Shown: positions 38,195-51,113, numbered from the stretch's first letter. The stretch is 64,000 nt of DNA from Chimonanthus salicifolius (GCA_013350335.1 CM023540.1:23911175-23975174), one strand, 5' to 3'. Numbers and translations are program-made. Notes: a model not told the origin generated them from the sequence alone.

Positions 38195-39034
38195 ATGACG
38201 AAAGCCATTGGTGGGTCTCTCTCTCTCATATCTCTTAAGTAATTCTAGTTTTTGTTGGTTCTTCATATTTAGTGGGGTTGAGACTCTTATCTTTATACAA
38301 CTCAGATATAATTTAATTCAAGATACATTTATAAATAACTATAGTGATAATAATAAGGAAAAAAAAGATTTAAAATATATTGTACTTGCAATAGTTTAAA
38401 TGACTCGATTCGACAGGATTTCAAATTAAGTGAGTTGGTAAATTTTATTGAATTTTTCTGAAAAATTAAAAATTCATTTGAATTAATCAACTTGATGAGA
38501 TTTCAAATTGAGTCTAAATTTTGAATTTTCTAATGAATATTAGAAATCTTGACTCACATTGATGAGTCGACGACACGATATCGACTGGGGCCAGTGATCC
38601 TCAAACGGACATTTTGTATATACAGACACAGGTTTTACCGTGATGCTCAATTGCCCTCTACCTACCATACTGAAGAAGAAAAAAATGTCAAAATTCATGA
38701 ACAGTGCAATTTGCTCGCCGAAATTGTAAGTTGGCTCGTCAAAATTCATGAACAGTACAAATCGGCTCTTCAAAATTCATGAACAGTACAATTCAGCTCT
38801 CCGAAATTTCAAATCGGCTCATCGAAATTCACATGAATAGTAAAAATCAGCCCATTGAAATTTTATTTTTCATGCGAAGGGTAAATTCGAGAATAGACTA
38901 AAACCCGTGTCGCTAAACACAAATTGTCTGTAAGAAGATAGCTGGCCTATCGACTAGGGACTAAGAAAAAATGAGGAAATCCATTGGTGGGTCTCTCTCA
39001 TTTCAGGTACTGCTAGTTAGTGTTGGTTCTTTAT
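38195..39034. repeat. Direct repeat of about 70 bp flanking a MITE-containing segment
   Basis: Segments 38195-38268 and 38971-39034 share ccattggtgggtctctctc and tgttggttctt with scattered differences. The interval holds the MITE at 38589-38947. Confidence 0.7.
38589..38947. mobile_element. Mutator-like MITE, 359 bp
   Basis: Ends ggccagtgatcctcaaacgg and tagctggcc are inverted, and the inner parts of the termini (acaggttttacc / taaaacccgtgtcg) are also inverted. Flanks tatcgactgg and tatcgactag match at 9 of 10 positions, as expected for a Mutator-like TSD. The inside is a degenerate tandem array of units of about 50 bp containing aaattcatgaacagtacaa and gctc-ccgaaatt-caa. The open frames across it are artefacts of the repeat. 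No transposase. Confidence 0.82.
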
Positions 39035-41312
39035 AGCTGCTTTCTTTCTTTTATATCTATGGCAGCCACAGGTTTTTGCCGAAGTGGTTCATCAGTGTTG
39101 GGTGATTACACGATTGGAAAAATGAGAAATCATCGCAGCACAAGTAGGGTAACAAGTACTTGTTTTTTTCTCTTTTCTTCATCTCATTTTTTTGTTTGTT
39201 TGGAGAAAATTACACCTGTGTCCTTTCTCTCTCTCTCACACTCACTGTTTTTAACCTGCTGTCAAGTAAAAAGAGGGTTTATGTTCAGTATAGGGATAAA
39301 GCTGAACGGTGTAAGCAAAGGTATCATTGTTTCTGTCGGCTCACTTTGTTTGGCCTTTGTAAAAGCAATGGTTAAGAGTAGATTCATTCTCCATTTTCAC
39401 CACTTGTGCTAAAATAAGGTCAAGGAGTCATTTAACGATTTTAACTTATCCACTGCAATCTGTACAATTTATTTAAGGTCATAGGTCTTACACTCTCAGT
39501 GTACCCTCATTGGAGTGTTGTATCTCTCAGATTCTTTTCACCTATATGAACTTGTAGATGAGAGTGAAAGAATAGCAGATCATGCACTATAAAGATTTCT
39601 AATTATTAGTCATTATCATCATCCAAATGTCACAAAACAACAAACCTCAATACATCTAATAAGTCTGTCTCATGTAGAATTTTGAGTTCGATTGACACTC
39701 AAGCTCAACAAATAACTTTCTATAGACTTAATGTGAAGTAAGGATACCCATGTTATTCAAAAGAAAAAAAGAAACACCAATGTATGCCCTCAGTGGGTTT
39801 TTCAAAAAATAAAATAAATTACCAATGTTTATTTTTATGGTTGAAACTTATATCTATCAGGCAATATGATTTGATTTGGAATAAAAAATAAGCTCAATTT
39901 GTAGAAAGCCAAGAATAGCAGCACTTAACGTTGATTGGATATTTCGTAGGGTTTACTCCTAACCCTGTAGATTAATTAAAGATGCGGTGGATGGGTTTCT
40001 TGTTTGAGTTCCCTTAGTTCCAGAAAGAAAAATAAAATAAATACATATTACATTGGACTTAAGTGCTAAAATGTCAATGGAATTGTAAGAGGTTGTAAGA
40101 GAAAGTGCTTGCTTTCTATTTATATGACACAGAAAAGGACGTATTTGTCTTTTTCAAACACATTTGCCCACTCTTCTTCTCTCTTCTCTTTCTCTGTTTT
40201 CAAGGACTTTCTTTTTACCATAGTAATCCAAACACCTTTCCATTTGGGGCACTTGTGGAGGTGGGTGTCCCTAGGTTGGTCGTCTTCTCTCTTTCTTTCT
40301 TTTTTTCTCTTAAAATTCTAAGTTTGATGGGTTTGGAATTCAGGTGTCTGTGGTTTTGCATGGGATTTAGCTGTTATAGTAATTTAATGATTTGGTGTGG
40401 AATGAAGAAAATGCCCTTACTGTCCACAGATTGCTTTATTTGTGAATGCTTGACCTGTTCTGCAATTATTCTTAACCGTTCACATCCTCATAATTCTACC
40501 CTCTACACTCCAGGACATGTCGCTTTCCTCCTACATCTACCACTTGAGGTTGTGGCTGTGATAACTTAAAGAGGCTCACCATTTGATACTCCGCTACTGT
40601 ACAATGGACCATAATAATGTCATTGTACATGTTTAAAAGCCCATGTCTCAGCAATCCTGGCCGTCGGAGAGACGAACCATGCTTCAGATTTTGCAGATAG
40701 ATGTGAAAACAAATCGAAAGCTGGGATCATTCAAGGAATTTCAGTTTCCTTGATCTGGTTAGTGTATACAATACATTAGGTGTGACCACAAGTTTATGGC
40801 TATTTGCAGTCTGTCAGACAATCAATTGTTGTTATTCTTCAATTAAGGCTGATTTTAAAGTACTTGGGTTGGTCTCAAGAGCCCCACCCAAGAACCCTAA
40901 CACCCACATTTCCAACCCTAACAACAACCTTCATTGATGCCAACCTCCTTTACCATAAAGTCACAGTGAGGGGACCATGTTTTAAGAGCTTGCCTCAACC
41001 CTTTTAGAGCTAAGCGTCGTCTAGGAGCCTAAGTAAAAGGGTCACCATCTGTGCAAGCCCTAATTGTCTCAGAAGGCATTGGCTTGGCTAAACATGGCAT
41101 CAATGCATCCTCCAGCTGCCGCATTGGCTCGCTCTTGAAGGCGTCGCTGTCTCCTCCCACTCATACCCTTCCCATTAGGTGGCTTGAGTGCGACGTTGCT
41201 CTCGAACTCTTGTCGCGGTGCTAGAACACACTTGAGTGGGCCATTCATACAAGCACAATCATGAGTTTCATGAGTGAACATGGGCAGGCCAAATCAGTGG
41301 TTATCGCGCCGG
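39035..41312. other. Intergenic, no supportable gene
   Basis: The longest open frames (39020-39412 and 40105-40569, plus strand) are Phe/Ser/Leu-rich readings of T-rich DNA without a recognisable domain. A SINE-C-like fragment lies at 39655-39770. Confidence 0.5.
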
Positions 41313-41317
41313 TCGGC

Positions 41318-41521
41318 TGTTGGAACTGGGCTTCCAGCCCAAAAGACTCTTGTTTTCACTCCAACAATGCCGTTCAGCTAGGGGATCTTTGAGTCCACAT
41401 GTTGTTGGGACTGGACTTCCAACCCAAAAGACTAGCATATTAGGTGGAGTGACCCAATCCCTTATAAGTTTTTAATTTCCCCCCTCACAACCGATGTGGG
41501 ACTCTAGTTTGCACTCCAACA
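41318..41521 (-). mobile_element. TRIM-like element with perfect 5-bp target-site duplication
   Basis: A full-length LTR of 119 bp (41403-41521; minus strand TGTTGGAGTGC ... CAGTCCCAACA, with CCCACATCGG inside) and a second LTR deleted to 49 bp (41318-41366) that keeps both ends. A 36-bp remnant of the interior lies between. Flanked by tcggc on both sides (41313-41317 and 41522-41526). Confidence 0.8.
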
Positions 41522-42998
41522 TCGGCTCCATAAACACATGTGCAAGTGATCTAAGTAAGCGCAATTTCGATATATGAGGAGATATTTCAATGGAATATGA
41601 GGATAGGAAAGCATGCAAGTGTTAGAATACAGAGGAGATGGCGATGAGCCCTTGGACCACACATGAGGAAGAAACCAGCATAAATGACTGTCACATGAAG
41701 AGGATGATTTCCTACATTCAATCCTGATGTCAATGTGGATAGGTCTAAGTCTTAAAAGCCCGATGGTCTTCTCAAGGAATGGGATGATCATATTGTCGGA
41801 ATGAAAGGGCTTGGACCACAGAGCATCTTAAATGTGACACTACAATGTTGTTAAGAGGCCAATAGAAAAAGGTCAAGGGTTCTTTTCACATGATTCATCA
41901 TCAATACACAAGGAAGAATCATCTTTCGACTTGTAACATGCATTGTCGTCCTTTTATGTACACCTTAGAACAATTAAAAATAACTTTCTTTCATTGATCA
42001 TTCCTCTGTTTCGCCCATAACAAGTCTCTACAGCTGACTTGCTACTTGCAGCATACCTTTCCTTACATCTTTAAGTAAGATTGGCTGGCAACCCTGGTTT
42101 TGTTAACAAGTTCCAGTTCCATCAGCATCATCGTGAAAATAACAGAGCTGAGCATGATTCAACACACCACGTAATCTCGGATCCGATTTCTCGAGGGTGA
42201 AAAGAACAAATTTGAGCATCCAAAACCTTCTCTCTTTCCTTTTCTGGGTTTCTTTAATGATGGGGCATCTTTCTGATTAAACCCATTAATTCAAGTCCTA
42301 ACCACTGTGGATGAGTGTGTTCTTCTTAAAACTTGAAGCCCATCACTGTAATTATAACTAATGGCCCAAGAAGAAAATGACCCATTTTATTATTTTGTCA
42401 AATCAATGAAGTTCCCTCATTAGTACAATAGTACATGTACCATATATGAAAATATTTGATCTTCTACTACAATTCCTTGGAACCTTGATTAATTCTGCAA
42501 CTCATTCTAGGCCAGTGTTCACCCATACCTGTTTATATCAGACGACGTTTATAAGTTTACTGAAACTAAGAGAACTTCTAAACGCTTATTAAACCAAGTG
42601 TTCAAGCCACCAAATGATACTCTAAATGTGTAATGAGATTATTTGAGATGATATTTATAAAAGTGCGTTGCCATAATAATCATGAAAATTCCACATAAAT
42701 AACAAAGACTTCATGTATCTTGAAAACAAAATTACCAATAAATTAGGTTGAACGAATTAAAACTAATTCTAGTAGTAATTTTTTATGGAAATGCTTCCAC
42801 CACATATGAAATGTGGCTACTGTTGGAAAATTTGTGAAAATGACTACCAATGGTGCCACTTTTGATTCAACCCCTTTATGAGGTTATAATCAGAAGATTC
42901 TCCCACACGAACTCAGACCAATGGGCTTGGATTTCGTTTTAAGGGGTTGAACCCTTGATCATTTACCTTGAACATTATTTTTACAGCAAGTATGTTAA

Positions 42999-43339
42999 TG
43001 GTTGGACAGCCGAACAAGCCCCACATCGGTGTAAATAAGGGAGTTATATGAACTTGGATCACTCCACTTAATAGTCTAGTCTTTTGGAATGGACACCGAG
43101 TCCTAACAAGTAATTTCATAGTCAGGTCCCAAGGTACCGCAGATGGACGCAAGAGATCCCTTAATCAAATAGGATTACTAGTGGCTTTTTATCCACCAGA
43201 AAGCCTCGTTCAAGGAGATAGATTGTTGGGCAGTAGAACGAGTCCCACATCATTTATGAAGGGGAGAATCAAAGGACTTATATTGAACTTGAGTCTACCC
43301 AATGAACTAGTCCTTTGGGCTAGATACCTATTCTTAACA
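42999..43339 (+). mobile_element. TRIM element of the same family, plus strand
   Basis: 5' LTR about 42999-43108, 3' LTR 43224-43339. Both include a cccacatc-like string and tagtc(c/t)ttttgg-like sequence and end cctaaca or cttaaca. After the 5' LTR comes agtaatttcatagtcaggtc, a decayed initiator Met-tRNA primer site. Flanks gttaa and tttaa give a 5-bp TSD with one mismatch. The open frames 42913-43152 and 43181-43408 only cross it. Confidence 0.7.
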
Positions 43340-45792
43340 TTTAATAATATAGAAATCACTAGTTACCTAAACTTTTTTTCACTTAATTATATGGAAGAAG
43401 CTGCATAATGTCTAGCATGTGATTCTGGTACAAACAATTGCTAAAGTGATATCCAAGCAATCTATGAGAGATGTAATTGTCCACCCACACCAAAGAGATT
43501 GATTCTAATACTTCAAGTGTAGTACACCACACTAATTGTACTTGTAGGCTTTTCCTCAGCACTATAAGGAACTTTATTTGGTTACAACACTCGTAATAAA
43601 GAATATTATATTTATCTTTTTGTCCATTTATTTATATTTGTCTTTTTATTTACTTTTTTTATAAAAAAAAAATAATATATATATATATACATGAATATCT
43701 CTTCTTATATAAAATACCTTTGTCCGTGTCAAATCTCTTAGAAAGTGGTAGAAACAAATCTAATATAAGATAAGCAAAAGGGTGAAGATGGCGAGTCTCT
43801 GGACGGCCACTTAAAAAATAAAATAGAATAATTTTTTTAAAAAATTATGTGTGAAAAATCGTGAAAAATCCAATAGAACCAAAGATTTCGGTGGCTTAAA
43901 AGGCTAAATTGTCATTTGAGATCTTTTTTCTATAAAGTGGTCGGTATGAACTTTAGGATTACTGAATTACTGCATTACTGCAACAACAATCCAGTAAAAT
44001 CCAGTTATAGAAAGTTCGTGTGAGAATTGACAAGAGTGACGAGAACTTTAATGTTATCTCCTACTGGTAGGGACCCCTATGAAACGATCGATTAACTAAT
44101 TTCTAGGCAGTCTCGTTGGCCTACAACGACGTGACACGTGTTTATAATACTTTTAATTCCATGTAATGGATTGTCGTACTAGGTTAATATTAACTTTAAA
44201 AATTAAAAGTTAGAATAATTAATTTACTTCATTTTCAATCTCATTTTCTTTAGATTTGTTCAATTGACTTATTCGGATCAATTTTTTTTTTAATTTTTCT
44301 CTAAGATAATCCATAATTTAAGATTTTTTGTGAAAAAAATAATAAAAATGATAATGAACGTTTGTAGAATTGAATGGAGATGAGTGAATGCAATTGATAT
44401 AGTTTTTAGAATATTTCTTTGATTTTTTTAATTTTTCAATTTTTCAATATTTTCATACAATTAATTTTTTAATAAAAAAATTTATAAATTATAATAGAAG
44501 ATAGATTGCATTATAGGGCACTTGAGAATGTGGGTTTCATATTAGATGTGTTGTAATATTAGTTTTAATTTTTTTTAGCAGTTTTAAACATATTTTCAAT
44601 TTTTTAAGACATACTTAGTTGTAATGAATTTTTTGTTATAGTAATACTTTTGATTTCTTTTAACAGAGAAGACAACGACAGGCAAGGGTAAAGGACTTTT
44701 GTGGTCCATGTTTGGCAGCCATTCGTTTTATAATTTTAGATAATTGTACGTTAGAGCCTTTCAAAAATATCTTTTAGATGTGACACACACTAGTTAGTAG
44801 TTACAGTATTATGTCAATATGTTTAGCCAAATTTGGCTTCCCACTATATTTATTATTCTTATACTAACTTGATTAGATAAGAATTTGAAATTATCATTAG
44901 AATTTACCTTTTCCTGGTCTCGATTAGCATGGAAATTAAATGCAACTTAGCACATCTTCCTCAATTCGCATTAATACTCTTAAGTCGTCAGAAGGCTGAA
45001 TATAGCCTTGGCTTAGTAGTAGCATTAGTTTTAATATCTTACTCCTAATATGAATCTCTCTCATCTTATCTTCCTTAAATTACCATACAGAAACCTTAAT
45101 TTTATGAAATTGTTGAAAAAAAAATCTAGAAAATTCACACAAACACCCAATGAACTATACAACTCATATCAAGGCATGTCTACCCAATTTCATAAACAAT
45201 GAATATCATTCTATTAAATAATTTTTTAAAAAAAAACCTCGAAAATCTGAATTATTGTATAGTAAAATTAAAAATAAATTGATAAAAACAACTCAAAATG
45301 AACAAGTACCTTTCAAACATGAAGAATTTACTTCTAAATGTTCTTAAAATCAAACCCAATACCAATACAATATTCAAAGTGAAGAAACAATCCTAACAGT
45401 ATTTTTTTTTTTAAATAAAAAATTGGACACAGCCAATGTAGCTCATGTATATCCCTTTTTTTGGGCGATACACATTGGCCATTTAATGGTCATATTTGCC
45501 TCTACATGCCATATAGAGGGCAATTTGATAAGTATCAGCTACCACGTATCAATCTAGGCCAAAGTAATACGTATCAACTAAGTTTTTAGACAAAAAGTTT
45601 GTTATCGTTGGCTAGCCTTCAAAATTTGCCTTAAAACCAATAATTTTTTTATTGAAATTGGAATGAGGGTACATCTTCTCCATGTAGATAGATAGTTTTT
45701 AAAATTTTAGACTTAGAACAATTATTGAACTTAGGTTACAAAATTGTAAAATAAAAAGAAAAAGTTATCACAAAACTGCTTCAACTTCAAAG
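43340..45792. other. Intergenic, AT-rich; truncated SINE-A tail at about 43829-43885
   Basis: No gene seen. A short stretch with aaaattatgtgtgaaaaatcg resembles the 3' end of SINE family A. Confidence 0.5.
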
Positions 45793-45978
45793 GGATTGGA
45801 GTGATGGCCAGGAACCCACTTCACGAAGTAGGGAGTCCTAAGTTCGATTCTCACTTCCACTTCAAATGGTCAGTCCTGGTAGAGTTATCCACTGTGTGTA
45901 GATATAAAGGCTTGCACATGTCCTGAGAATTAGTCAGGTACTCTAAAAAATCTGAACACCTTGATCATAAAAGAAAAC
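45793..45978 (+). mobile_element. tRNA-derived SINE, family B
   Basis: B-box-like aagttcgattctcac, body string tgcacatgtcctgagaatta, and end aacaccttgatcataaaag, matching the copy in kinesin intron 3. No TSD identified. Confidence 0.65.
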
Positions 45979-46046
45979 GACAAATCATGGATTTTCAATG
46001 TGAGGAAAATGAGGGTATCTTAGGTTTAGATCTTGTAATAACAATA

Positions 46047-46210
46047 CTCCCTCTGTCCCATTTTAAAATTTAAACTTTTTAAAGAAGGACTCTCAAAAGA
46101 CTTATGAACTTCACTCAAACATCCTATAACTCTTCCAAAATGCATATGAGAAAACTATTTTGAGACAGTCTCAAAATGCATATAAGACGATTAAATTGGG
46201 ACAGATGGAG
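46047..46210. mobile_element. Stowaway-type MITE, 164 bp
   Basis: Begins ctccctctgtcccatttt and ends gggacagatggag, the Stowaway (Tc1/mariner) terminal inverted repeat, with TA on both sides (46045-46046 and 46211-46212). Confidence 0.85.
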
Positions 46211-46984
46211 TATTATTCATAGGCAGGAAAATGATCTTTGTTGGCATTAGTACCACATTAATGTCATAATTTGGAGCACGTTGCATCTACCTTCGTTGGC
46301 TCTAACTATTCAAAATGAAATTATCCGGCGATTCAAGATATACTTCTCATTCAATTTTATTCAATAGTGGAGCCACTGTCAGATAGATAAGGTGATGAGT
46401 GACTGTTACTGTTACTGTTGATTGAGAAGATGCTTCATTATCTCATATATCCAACACTAGAGCCCAATTTTGAACAAAATCACATGGAACATATGATCAC
46501 CAAACAATCCACCATGTATGAAGAGTTTGATTGATGTATTTGAATGGAAATTTCAAGAATTTATCGTAGATCTACCAACTCATAAAAAGATAATGACGAG
46601 CTTATCACCCTCAAACTCAAAGTGGTACCAGAGAAACTTGATTTGTGAATTCAAGAATCTATTAAAAATGTTTGGAGGAATTTATGGTCGAAGATTTTCT
46701 AATTAGAGGTTGTTGGGTTGATGGAGACGATCGAGTACAGTGAGCGACTCCTTGATCAATAGCTAGTGAAGAGCCTCAGCAACTTGAATCCTCAATTCTC
46801 AATTTAATTGTGTTTATACACTTAAATACATGCATATAAAAAATTTATATGTTGCCAACTGCATTATAACTACTGTTCACATGTTTACTATGTTAAAATT
46901 TTGATTGTGGTTCTATCTTTCTCAGTCCTATTGTGTCACCGACACCATCTCTACATGTATTATGTTATGTACTGAATTAGTCTC

Positions 46985-47317
46985 TGTTAGGATCTGGATG
47001 TTCAATCCAAAAAACTAGTTTATTAGATGGAGTGACTCAAGTCTTTTATAAATCTCTAGATATCCCTTTATACTTCTAACATGGGATTCGTTTGCGGTTC
47101 CAATGATTTCCCTCAAACGAGACCAGTCATCTCGTCCGTCTAGGGGATCCCCTAAGTTCACATGAGGTAGTCTGAGACCGAACTCTAATACCACTTATTA
47201 GGATCTGTATCCAGCCAAAAAAAAAACTAACATGTTAAGTGGAGTCACACAAATTCTTTATAAATCCCTAAATCTCCGTCTACACTTTTAATGTGAAGTT
47301 CATTCACAGTTCCAACT
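46985..47317 (-). mobile_element. TRIM element of the TGTTGGAGT family
   Basis: Two direct LTRs (about 46985-47102 and 47196-47317). On the minus strand, the sequence just inside the 47196 LTR reads TGGTATTAGAGTT (47181-47193), a near match to the initiator Met-tRNA primer site. The interior contains cgtccgtctaggggatcc, shared with the copies at 32707 and 41318. No clear TSD. Confidence 0.72.
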
Positions 47318-48477
47318 TTTTCTTTCAACTCAATAAGATGAGGATAAGAAGAGGATAAAATACTATGTTAATCATCTCTCACCCTATCAATCTAATAGAT
47401 GTGATAACAAAGAGATGGGTCAGTAAATGGCTAAAGAATGACTATTTAAGTTAGCATCTATGTGACAATATATAATTATTTGTTGTGTGTGATATAAATG
47501 TTTAACTAGGACCTAATTAATTCCATATATGTAAGAACTCCTTTTTTTTATCCAATAGACCTCAGTGGTAACCCTCTCAACTCTCCTCCCCTTCAAAAGA
47601 ATATTGAATAATAATAATAATTTCATCTCAACTCAACTCCATGATTGAATTACATCTATTGTCAGATTTATCATCTTCAAAGCTTTTATTGCATCTAATT
47701 TGATTGCCTTTATTCCATATAATTGGGATGGCATTGAAGTTCAACTTTTTTTCATTTTTTCCTATTAACTATCATGTTAACTACCAGCCCAAATTCTATC
47801 ATTTTTTATCTTAGCATCACAATATTTTTCTTCTACAACCTTTCCTTCTTCCTAATCTTTTACTTAAAATACTTTAATTTCTCAATTCATTGATGTTCTT
47901 GTCGTCTAAGTATGTGCCAAAATCATCTTCAATGACACTTTCTTATTTTTTTTAATTTCATCAACCTTTATACTTTCTTTAATACATTAGTTTCTAAAAC
48001 TAAACTTTTTTTTTTTGGATAACGAGAGTATTTCTGAGGTATTAACCCAACATCGCCATTCTCCGGTGCCCACATCGCCATTGTCCACACAACCGGACCG
48101 TATAAGTCAAATGGTAATATACAACCATCTCATCGGGAACATCTTTCTCGCAATTATATTGTCTATCTATCATTCTGTAGTCTTATAGAAATGCTCTTTT
48201 GATTGGTGTGACAATCTACCAAATCTACCATTAAATTGAAATTTAATAAAACTTCACCTTTATTTAACCATGAAGTATTAAAAATTATACATATATTGAT
48301 CTAATCAAATTAACTATTATAATATACTTTATCAAAATATAGACCTTTATAACTAACCCATTCCATGATTGTGGGTAGATGTCATATGGAGCTCTAATCT
48401 TTACAGAATGTTTGGCTCATCACTGCCCAAATGAGATATGATTCTAGTCAAAATCTACAGCTTATTTTTTCCTTTTA
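47318..48477. other. Intergenic, AT-rich, no feature seen
   Basis: Nothing supportable on either strand. Confidence 0.55.
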
Positions 48478-48950
48478 GTTAACTTGGGGTATCTCACTCC
48501 AAATTAAAGGTGAGGTTAGGGCTGAAATCGGGTCGGGTCGGGTTGGATTTCTTAAAATCCAACCCAAACTGAGTCAATATTTATGGAACCCAATCCGACC
48601 CGACCCGACCCAACTCGAGCTATTGGCCCCAAATTCTTGACCCGAATTCTAACCTGACTCAATCCGAATTTTGGCCCAACCCGTATTCTGAACCCCTATT
48701 TTAGCCCGGTTGGGCTGGGTCAGGTCGAGTTAACTTGAAAATTCCTCAACCAAACCCGACCCGACTCACATGACCCGACATGCATGATTTCTAGGGTCAA
48801 GTCAGACCCGACCCGAGTTTCAGCCCTAGGTGAGGCTAATCCCACTAAGACATGAACCTATTAACAAAATGCCATAGATCAGTTAGAGAGGAGTTGAACC
48901 CGAGACCTTCAATCTAATACATGAAGATGAGGTCAACTGAACTACTTTTT
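48478..48950 (-). mobile_element. Probable tRNA-derived SINE, family D, split by a MITE
   Basis: The minus-strand head has A-box-like TAGTTCAGTTGACC and B-box-like GGGTTCAACTCC. The body continues to the right boundary of the MITE at 48829, resumes left of it as TTTAATTTGGAGTGAGATAC, and ends in an A-rich tail at about 48478. Confidence 0.55.
48517..48828. mobile_element. hAT-like MITE of the GGGTCGGG type, inserted in a SINE
   Basis: Ends tagggctgaaatcgggtcgg and cccgagtttcagccctaare inverted copies. Flanks ggtgaggt (48509-48516) and ggtgaggc (48829-48836) give an 8-bp TSD with one mismatch. The interior is an array of cccgacc/gggtcgg variants. Non-coding. Confidence 0.8.
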
Positions 48951-49422
48951 TAATATATTTACAGAATAAGGACAAGAAATTTAATATGATATTCTAGATA
49001 TAATTACTTTAGAAAGTGATAGTCATAATTCCTACTTTAGATATCCTTCGCCCAACCTCCTCCTATATTTTTCTTTATAGCAAACCAATTCCATTTTGAG
49101 GTGAAAATTCCACAGTTCTCCTATGACATTTTAATTATTGCAATTGTTTCCAAGGTACATATGGGCCCTTTGATCTTCCATCTGCATCTATTAAGATTGA
49201 AGTGTTAGTTTGGTCAGTACTTGTGACCCTTCTCTCTCATATCACCACTAGTTCTTTTCTTTTCAGTGATGCAGTCACTTGTACTTGATTGACTCTGCCT
49301 TATAAATTGCTTCAACCAATTCAGAATTCATTGGGTTTCATTGTTTTGTCCTCAGACTATCTGTTGCAGTATTCAATTGCAGGACTCCCAAAATAATACT
49401 AAGCATTTCTCTTATTAATACA

Positions 49423-49796
49423 TAGGGGTGAAACTCGAGTCGGGTTTTGGCCCGAACCCGCATGACCCGACCTGAAAATTATGTGGGTCGGGTTATGAAA
49501 GTCAGGTCAACGGGTCAGGTCGGATTGAGAAGTCAGAGACCCGCATTAAATTCAGGTCGGGTTGGGTTGAGAGATTTTTATGTTAACCAGATCAAACCCG
49601 ACCTGACCCAGTAAAAAGTAAGCTAAAGTAGGTTCAAAATGTGGGTCGGGTCGGGTTGGGTTTCGGATTGAGTAGGGTTATAATTAGGATTGGGTCGGTT
49701 CAAGACATCTGACTCAAAAGTTCAAATCGGGTTAGGTCGGATTCCATATATTAGTAACTCGAGTCAAATTGGATTTTCCGTCCCAATTAGAGCCCA
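49423..49796. mobile_element. hAT-like MITE of the GGGTCGGG type with perfect target-site duplication
   Basis: Begins taggggtgaaactcgagtcg. Flanked by attaataca on both sides (49414-49422 and 49797-49805), fitting an 8-bp hAT TSD plus a chance base. The right terminus is eroded compared with other copies. Confidence 0.72.
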
Positions 49797-50788
49797 ATTA
49801 ATACAGCAATGTCCCCCACTAATACAATGATATTCTCCTTGTCCTATCTCTTTGAAGTTAGATATTGAATTGATGCCTTGATTGCAATGTCTAATTGGGG
49901 TAGTTGAAGAAAAGAAACGTTCACATGAGCCCTGTTCCTTGTAATAACTTTGAATCAGTGACAATTTGTCCCTTTTTTTTACTGTCCAGAAGGGGTTGAT
50001 TGATACTTGATATCCAAAGGATTTTATTCGCCCAGTATACAACTTTCAACCACTGAAGCAGCTTCATGTTTCTTCAAGGAAGAAGAATCATATAACAGTA
50101 GTTTCAAGTTCACGTAACAATACAAGGCTTGTACTTGATTTACCCCTTCCTTTTTAACCCTATTATTGTCCCCCTCTACTGTACAATTCCCTCTGCTGTC
50201 AACTGGGTACAGTTAAAATTGCTTTCCAATCATTTTACCACGTTGTTTTTTTACCACATGGTATTCAGAGATCGGCTAACATCAAATGTGGGATGAACCA
50301 ATTGTTACATTGGACCATACTTGTTAAGATGGGAAATGCATGGTAAAGAGGAGAAGAATCAAATGAATGAAGAGCATGATTTTGTTGAATTTGAATTTGA
50401 ATTTGATTTTCAATGTAATTTATACTACAATGGAAAAATTAATTCAGAAAAGATAGGGAAAATGAGTTTTTTTGTTAATCAAAAAGTGGGGACGACTCAG
50501 AACATTCTAAAATGCAAGATCCTAGCCATCAAATTTTCACTTCCTTTATTTTATTTTATTTTGTTAATTGCAGACTATAAATCTTGGTTTCCTACATTTA
50601 CAGGTGACAATGTATCAATAAAAAATAATAATTTCATAGAATATTTGTAATTAATCTATTTAAGATAATGATTGTAACACAAAGACCCAGTTCTTTCGAT
50701 GCTTAAAAACTTGAGCATGTTGCTAGATTTTTTTAAATAATGGATCTACCAGCCACATAGTCATGAATCTTCATAGATCGTCTAGATC

Positions 50789-50922
50789 AGGAGTCCCAAT
50801 ATCAGTCGATATTCGGTCGATATGTCGATATCTCGGCTGTATTATATCGGTCGATATCGACCGTTTTTGTTTAAAAAAAAAGAGAGAGAATAATATCGAT
50901 CCATACTGAATTTTGAACCCCT
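50789..50922. mobile_element. MITE of the ATCGGCCGAT palindrome family
   Basis: Begins caggagtcccaatatcag, ends attttgaacccct, and inside repeats tcgatat/atatcg palindromes. A related fragment lies at 57205-57300. No TSD found. Confidence 0.5.
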
Positions 50923-51113
50923 ACTATGAAATACTCCTTCATAGAATAGTGAGTTGTCATCTAATGAACGAGTGACATCTCAGCATATCTCAAATAAAAT
51001 AAGAAATTTGTATCTAGCATCCGTCAAAATTTCACTCATTCGTTAGGTAGGTGAATAGTAATGTTCTACAAGACAATACTCTAGACAATATAAACTCTAT
51101 GATCACAACTCAT

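Noticed and set aside
39020..39412. 130-codon plus-strand frame with a partly protein-like start (MAATGFCRSGSSVLGDYTIG)
   Set aside because: The remainder is T-rich low complexity, no family is recognised, and possible splice sites did not give a consistent longer frame.
40105..40569. 154-codon plus-strand open frame
   Set aside because: Composition follows T-rich DNA (Phe, Leu, Cys, Ser); no motif, no family, no codon bias like the zinc-finger gene.
46985..47317. Identification of the TRIM family as Cassandra because of the CACATCGG motif
   Set aside because: No 5S rRNA-like sequence is present in the LTRs, which is the defining feature of Cassandra.
50249..50262. tggtattcagag, resembling a Met-tRNA primer-binding site
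   Set aside because: No LTR pair could be found on either side, so it may be chance.
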